Made by a program: the position numbers and the translations under genes
Assembly (NCBI RefSeq): GCF_947499845.1
Contig: NZ_CANMPM010000003.1
Coordinates: 186,001-250,000, forward strand
Origin: an uncultured Pseudokineococcus sp.
GTDB lineage: Bacteria > Actinomycetota > Actinomycetes > Actinomycetales > Quadrisphaeraceae
Reading direction: 5' to 3'
DNA length: 64,000 nt
Shown here: positions 61,117 to 64,000 of the stretch, one piece after another
Numbering within the stretch: position 1 is the stretch's first letter
Layout of the letters: each line of letters starts with the position of its first letter
Notes under the pieces: generated by a model
Databases searched by the model: none
Seen by the model: the letters and a program-made list of their open reading frames with translations, nothing else
Told to the model about the DNA's origin: nothing

Positions 61117-61852
61117 GGTCCTCGTGCCGGCGCCGCGCGCGCACCACCCGTCCGGGTCAGACCCCGTCACCCGACCGGCCGCTGCTGCGTCCCACCGACC
61201 CGCCGCTGCTGCGTCCCACCGACCCGCCGCTGCTGCGTCCCACCGACCCGCCGCTGCTGCGTCCCACCGACCCGCCCCCTGGCTCGCCGCCGGCCCCGCC
61301 GCCCCCGACGCGGGGCGGGCGGCCGGGTACGCCGCCGGGTACGCGGCGGGCTGGGCGCAGGGCGCGGCGGCGGCGGACGAGCGCGCGCGGGCGGCCCTGG
61401 AGGCCGAGACGGCGCGCCGCCTCGAGGCGGAGGAGCGCCGCGAGGCGAGCTCGCGGCTCGCGCTCACGGCGCTGCTGCGCGCCGCCTCCGACCTCGAGGC
61501 CCGCGACGCGCCCGCGCTCGCCGACCTCACCGACGCCCTGGCCCGCACGGGCCTCGAGCTGGCCGCGGCCGTCGTCGGCGCCGAGGTGCGCGCCGGCGCC
61601 GGCGCCCGCGCGGCGCTGCTGCGCGCGCTGGCGCCCTGCCCGCCCGCGGGCCGGATCACGGTGCACCTGCACCCGGCCGACCTCGTCGAGGTCCGCCGCG
61701 CGGGCGACGTCCCGGAGGGCGTGCAGCTCCTCGAGGACCCCGCGCTCGGGCGCGGCGACGCCGTCGCCGAGCACCCCGGAGGCAGCGTCGACGCGCGGCT
61801 CGACCAGGCCCTGCAGCGCGCCGCCGACGTCCTGCTCGGCGGCGGCGCGTGA
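61100..61852 (+). CDS. fliH: Flagellar export regulator FliH
   Basis: Stator-like negative regulator of the export ATPase FliI, 250 aa. Glu/Ala/Arg-rich helix (AAADERARAALEAETARRLE) with AAGYAAGYAAGWAQG before it (G-x3-G repeats typical of FliH), then the C-terminal domain (ITVHLHPADL, LLEDPALGRGDAV, VDARLDQALQRAADVLL). ATG 61100 has AGAAGG 6 nt upstream and overlaps fliG by 17 nt; GTG 61094 is possible. An exact 24-nt repeat encodes part of the N-terminus. Confidence 0.88.
   Translation: MSTSPEVLVPAPRAHHPSGSDPVTRPAAAASHRPAAAASHRPAAAASHRPAAAASHRPAPWLAAGPAAPDAGRAAGYAAGYAAGWAQGAAAADERARAALEAETARRLEAEERREASSRLALTALLRAASDLEARDAPALADLTDALARTGLELAAAVVGAEVRAGAGARAALLRALAPCPPAGRITVHLHPADLVEVRRAGDVPEGVQLLEDPALGRGDAVAEHPGGSVDARLDQALQRAADVLLGGGA
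61181..61276 (+). repeat. Four exact 24-bp tandem repeats inside fliH
   Basis: Copies at 61181, 61205, 61229 and 61253, each encoding the eight residues AAASHRPA. No base differs between them, which suggests recent expansion. Confidence 0.95.
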
Positions 61853-63396
61853 GCGTCCCGGCGAGCCGCGCGGACGACGAGCGCCCGACCTCCCTGGTGG
61901 GGCACCGCTGGTCCGCCCCGCTCGCCTCCCCGCCGGCGCAGCGCCGCCCCCCGGTCGAGGAGCCGCCCCGGCCGAGCGCCGTGCCGCTGCCCGACACGGC
62001 GGCCGACGTCCCCGTGCCGGCCATGCCCGCCGGGCTCGAGGCTCTCGCCGCCCGCGTGGCCGCCGCCCGCCGCGCCGGCGGCCCCCTCGCCCTCGGCGTC
62101 GTCCGGTCCGTCACGGGGCTGGCCGTCGAGGTGGTCGGGCTCACGGCCGGGGTCGGCGAGGTCCTCGACATCGGCCACGAGGGCGTCCCGCCCGTGCGCG
62201 CCGAGGTCGTCGGCGTCCGAGCCGGCGTCCTCGCGTGCATGCCGCTCGGCACCGCCGACGGCCTGGCCGCCGGCGTCCCCGTCCGCCGCTCCGCCCCCCG
62301 CCTCACCGTCCGCGTCGGCGACGCCCTCCTCGGGCGCGTGCTCGACGGCCTCGGGCGCCCCCTCGACGGCGCGCCGCTGCCCGCCGGCCTCGCCGAGGTG
62401 CCGCTCGAGGCGCCGCCGCCGCCGGCCCTGCAGCGCCAGCGCGTCTGCGAGCCCCTGCCGCTCGGCGTCCGCGTGCTCGACACCCTCGTCCCCGCCGGCC
62501 GCGGGCAGCGCTTCGGCCTCTTCGCCGGCTCCGGCGTCGGCAAGTCGAGCCTCATGTCGATGGTGGCCCGCGGCGCCCGCGCCGACGTCGTCGTCCTCGC
62601 CCTCGTCGGCGAGCGCGGCCGCGAGGTCCGCGAGTTCCTCGAGGACGACCTCGGGCCCGAGGGCCTCGCCCGCAGCGTCGTCGTCGTCGCGACCTCCGAC
62701 GAGCCGCCGCTCGTGCGCCTCAAGGCGGCGGCCACGGCGACGGCGATCGCCGAGCACTTCCGCGACCAGGGCCTCGACGTCGTCCTCATGATGGACTCCC
62801 TCACCCGCGTGGCCACGGCCCAGCGCGAGATCGGCCTCTCAGTCGGCGAGCCGCCCGCCACGCGCGGCTTCCCGCCGTCGGTCTTCGCGCTGCTGCCGCG
62901 CCTGCTCGAGCGGGCGGGCCCCGGCGTCGTCGGGTCGATCACCGGCATCTACACCGTCCTCGTCGACGGCGACGACCACGACGAGCCGGTCGCCGACGCC
63001 GCGCGCTCCATCCTCGACGGGCACGTCGTCCTCGACCGCAAGCTCGCGACCGCGGGCCACTTCCCGGCCGTCGACGTCCTCGGCTCCGTCTCCCGCGTGG
63101 CCTCCCGCGTGACGACGGCGGAGCAGCGCGCCGACGCGACGGCGGTCCGCCGGGCCCTCGCCGCGCGCCGCGACGCGCAGGACCTCGTGGACGTCGGCGC
63201 GTACGTGCCCGGCGCCGACCCGCTCGTCGACGCCGCGCTCGCGGCCGCGCCGAGCACGCGCGCCTTCCTCACCCAGTCCGTCGACTCCCTGGCGGACCCG
63301 GGCACGTCGTGGGCGGCCCTGTCGGGGCTCGCGCGGCTGCTCGACCCCGACGCCCCGTCGCTCCACGGCGGCGCCCACCAGGGCGCCGCCGCGTGA
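61849..63396 (+). CDS. fliI: Flagellar export ATPase FliI
   Basis: F1-beta-like ATPase of the type III export apparatus, 515 aa. Walker A FAGSGVGKSSL, LALVGERGREVREFLEDDLG, Walker B VVLMMDSLTRVATAQREIGL and the following GEPPATRGFPPSVFALLPRL are intact. About 65 Pro-rich N-terminal residues are extra compared with the usual 440 aa. GTG 61849 overlaps the fliH stop. Confidence 0.95.
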   Translation: MSVPASRADDERPTSLVGHRWSAPLASPPAQRRPPVEEPPRPSAVPLPDTAADVPVPAMPAGLEALAARVAAARRAGGPLALGVVRSVTGLAVEVVGLTAGVGEVLDIGHEGVPPVRAEVVGVRAGVLACMPLGTADGLAAGVPVRRSAPRLTVRVGDALLGRVLDGLGRPLDGAPLPAGLAEVPLEAPPPPALQRQRVCEPLPLGVRVLDTLVPAGRGQRFGLFAGSGVGKSSLMSMVARGARADVVVLALVGERGREVREFLEDDLGPEGLARSVVVVATSDEPPLVRLKAAATATAIAEHFRDQGLDVVLMMDSLTRVATAQREIGLSVGEPPATRGFPPSVFALLPRLLERAGPGVVGSITGIYTVLVDGDDHDEPVADAARSILDGHVVLDRKLATAGHFPAVDVLGSVSRVASRVTTAEQRADATAVRRALAARRDAQDLVDVGAYVPGADPLVDAALAAAPSTRAFLTQSVDSLADPGTSWAALSGLARLLDPDAPSLHGGAHQGAAA

Positions 63397-63866
63397 GCGG
63401 CTTCCGCCTCGCCGGCCTCCTGCGGGTGCGGCGCACGCAGGAGAAGCTCGCCGCCGGCGAGAGCGCGATGTCCGCCTCCGAGGCGCGCGTCGCCCGGCGC
63501 CTCCACGAGGAGGCTCGTGCCGTGCTGGGCGCCCACCAGCTGGCCGGGGGAGGCCCCGCCGGCTGGGCCGCGTCCGTCGCGGCCCGCTCGGCGCTGCGCG
63601 GCGGGCTCCTCGAGGCCCAGGGCGAGGCCGAGCTGGCCGCCGAGCGCGCCGGCGAGGCCGAGCGCCGCTGGGCCGCCGCCCGCGCCCGCACGCGCGCGCT
63701 GGAGCAGCTCGAGTCCCGCCGCGCCGAGGAGAGGGCCCGCCAGGCGCTCAAGGAGGAGCAGCGGCGGATCGATGACCTGAGGGCGGGGCCGAGCGGCCCC
63801 TGGGCCGACCTGCCGGACGACCCGACCGACGACCCGACCGACGACCCCGACGAGGAGCGCCTGTGA
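63393..63866 (+). CDS. fliJ: Flagellar export chaperone FliJ
   Basis: Coiled-coil protein of 157 aa that works with FliI/FliH. FRLAGLLRVRRTQEKLAAGE at the start and long Glu/Arg/Ala helices (AAERAGEAERRWAAARARTR, then LEQLESRRAEERARQALKEE) fit. The tail contains a DDPT repeat. GTG 63393 overlaps fliI and its stop overlaps the next GTG. Confidence 0.85.
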   Translation: MSGFRLAGLLRVRRTQEKLAAGESAMSASEARVARRLHEEARAVLGAHQLAGGGPAGWAASVAARSALRGGLLEAQGEAELAAERAGEAERRWAAARARTRALEQLESRRAEERARQALKEEQRRIDDLRAGPSGPWADLPDDPTDDPTDDPDEERL

Positions 63867-64000
63867 GCGGCATCGCCGCGGTCCAGTCCCGCATCGCCGG
63901 CATCCAGTCGATGATCGCGGACCTCGCGCCGTCGGCCGCGCGCTCCGCCGCGGCCGGCGGCTGGGCGCTCGGGACGACGACGGGCACGACGGCCGGCGCG
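63863..64000 (+). CDS. Start of a further flagellar-operon protein (cut by window edge)
   Basis: 46 codons visible. GTG 63863 overlaps the fliJ stop. The beginning VSGIAAVQSRIAGIQSMIAD resembles N-termini of flagellar lytic transglycosylases that follow fliJ in actinobacterial operons. Too little is seen to be sure. Confidence 0.5.
   Translation, partial: MSGIAAVQSRIAGIQSMIADLAPSAARSAAAGGWALGTTTGTTAGA

Overview
The window is very GC-rich DNA with a strong third-position G/C bias, many GTG starts and repeated 4-base ATGA/GTGA stop-start overlaps. With a full flagellar and chemotaxis gene set and no outer-membrane machinery, this points to a motile high-GC actinobacterium. A Kineosporia/Kineococcus/Quadrisphaera-like lineage is my guess from gene content, not a proven placement. 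I see no rRNA, tRNA, CRISPR array, insertion sequence or prophage.

Layout. (1) 1-13.3 kb, carbohydrate locus: a sulfatase cut by the left edge, a divergent LacI regulator, and a promoter overlapping a LacI-type palindrome in front of an ABC importer (lipoprotein binding protein, two permeases, one double ATPase). An alpha/beta hydrolase and a large GH94-type enzyme follow. (2) 13.3-18.2 kb, mixed chromosomal genes: AAA ATPase, rhodanese, a subtilisin-inhibitor-like lipoprotein, an SDR oxidoreductase and an Fpg/Nei DNA glycosylase. (3) 18.3-29.1 kb, chemotaxis island: EAL-HDOD protein, CheY-CheX pair, CheA, CheW, two unrecognised genes, CheB, CheR, and a second CheY-CheX pair. (4) 29.1-45 kb, housekeeping and accessory genes: alcohol dehydrogenase, HhH-GPD protein, two-component system, CPBP protease, phosphoglucomutase, RibD, an ABC exporter with a LolA-like secreted protein, a frameshifted CPBP gene, methyltransferase, MFS exporter with TetR, and an acetyltransferase. 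(5) 45.1-64 kb, flagellar region: flgN-flgK-flgL-fliW leftward, fliA (sigma-28) rightward, four tandem flagellins, fliD, fliS, an unknown gene, then flgB-flgC-fliE-fliF-fliG-fliH-fliI-fliJ and the start of a further gene cut by the right edge.

How it fits together. FliA-type promoters of the form CTCA-N16/17-GCCGA stand before all four flagellins, fliD, flgN and flgB, with weaker versions before chemotaxis genes. Each flagellin leader has a hairpin displaying an ACGGAC loop and a second ANGGA motif at the ribosome-binding site. This is the layout of CsrA-repressed flagellin mRNA in Bacillus, and fliW (the CsrA antagonist) lies in the same region although csrA is not visible.

The most puzzling DNA is a set of intergenic palindromes and arrays built on a 40-42-nt unit at several unlinked places (14.6-14.9, 41.5, 44.9-45.1 and 57.0 kb, with a looser relative at 37.4 kb). 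Stem sequences differ between loci but unit length and hairpin form are shared. I cannot assign them a function.
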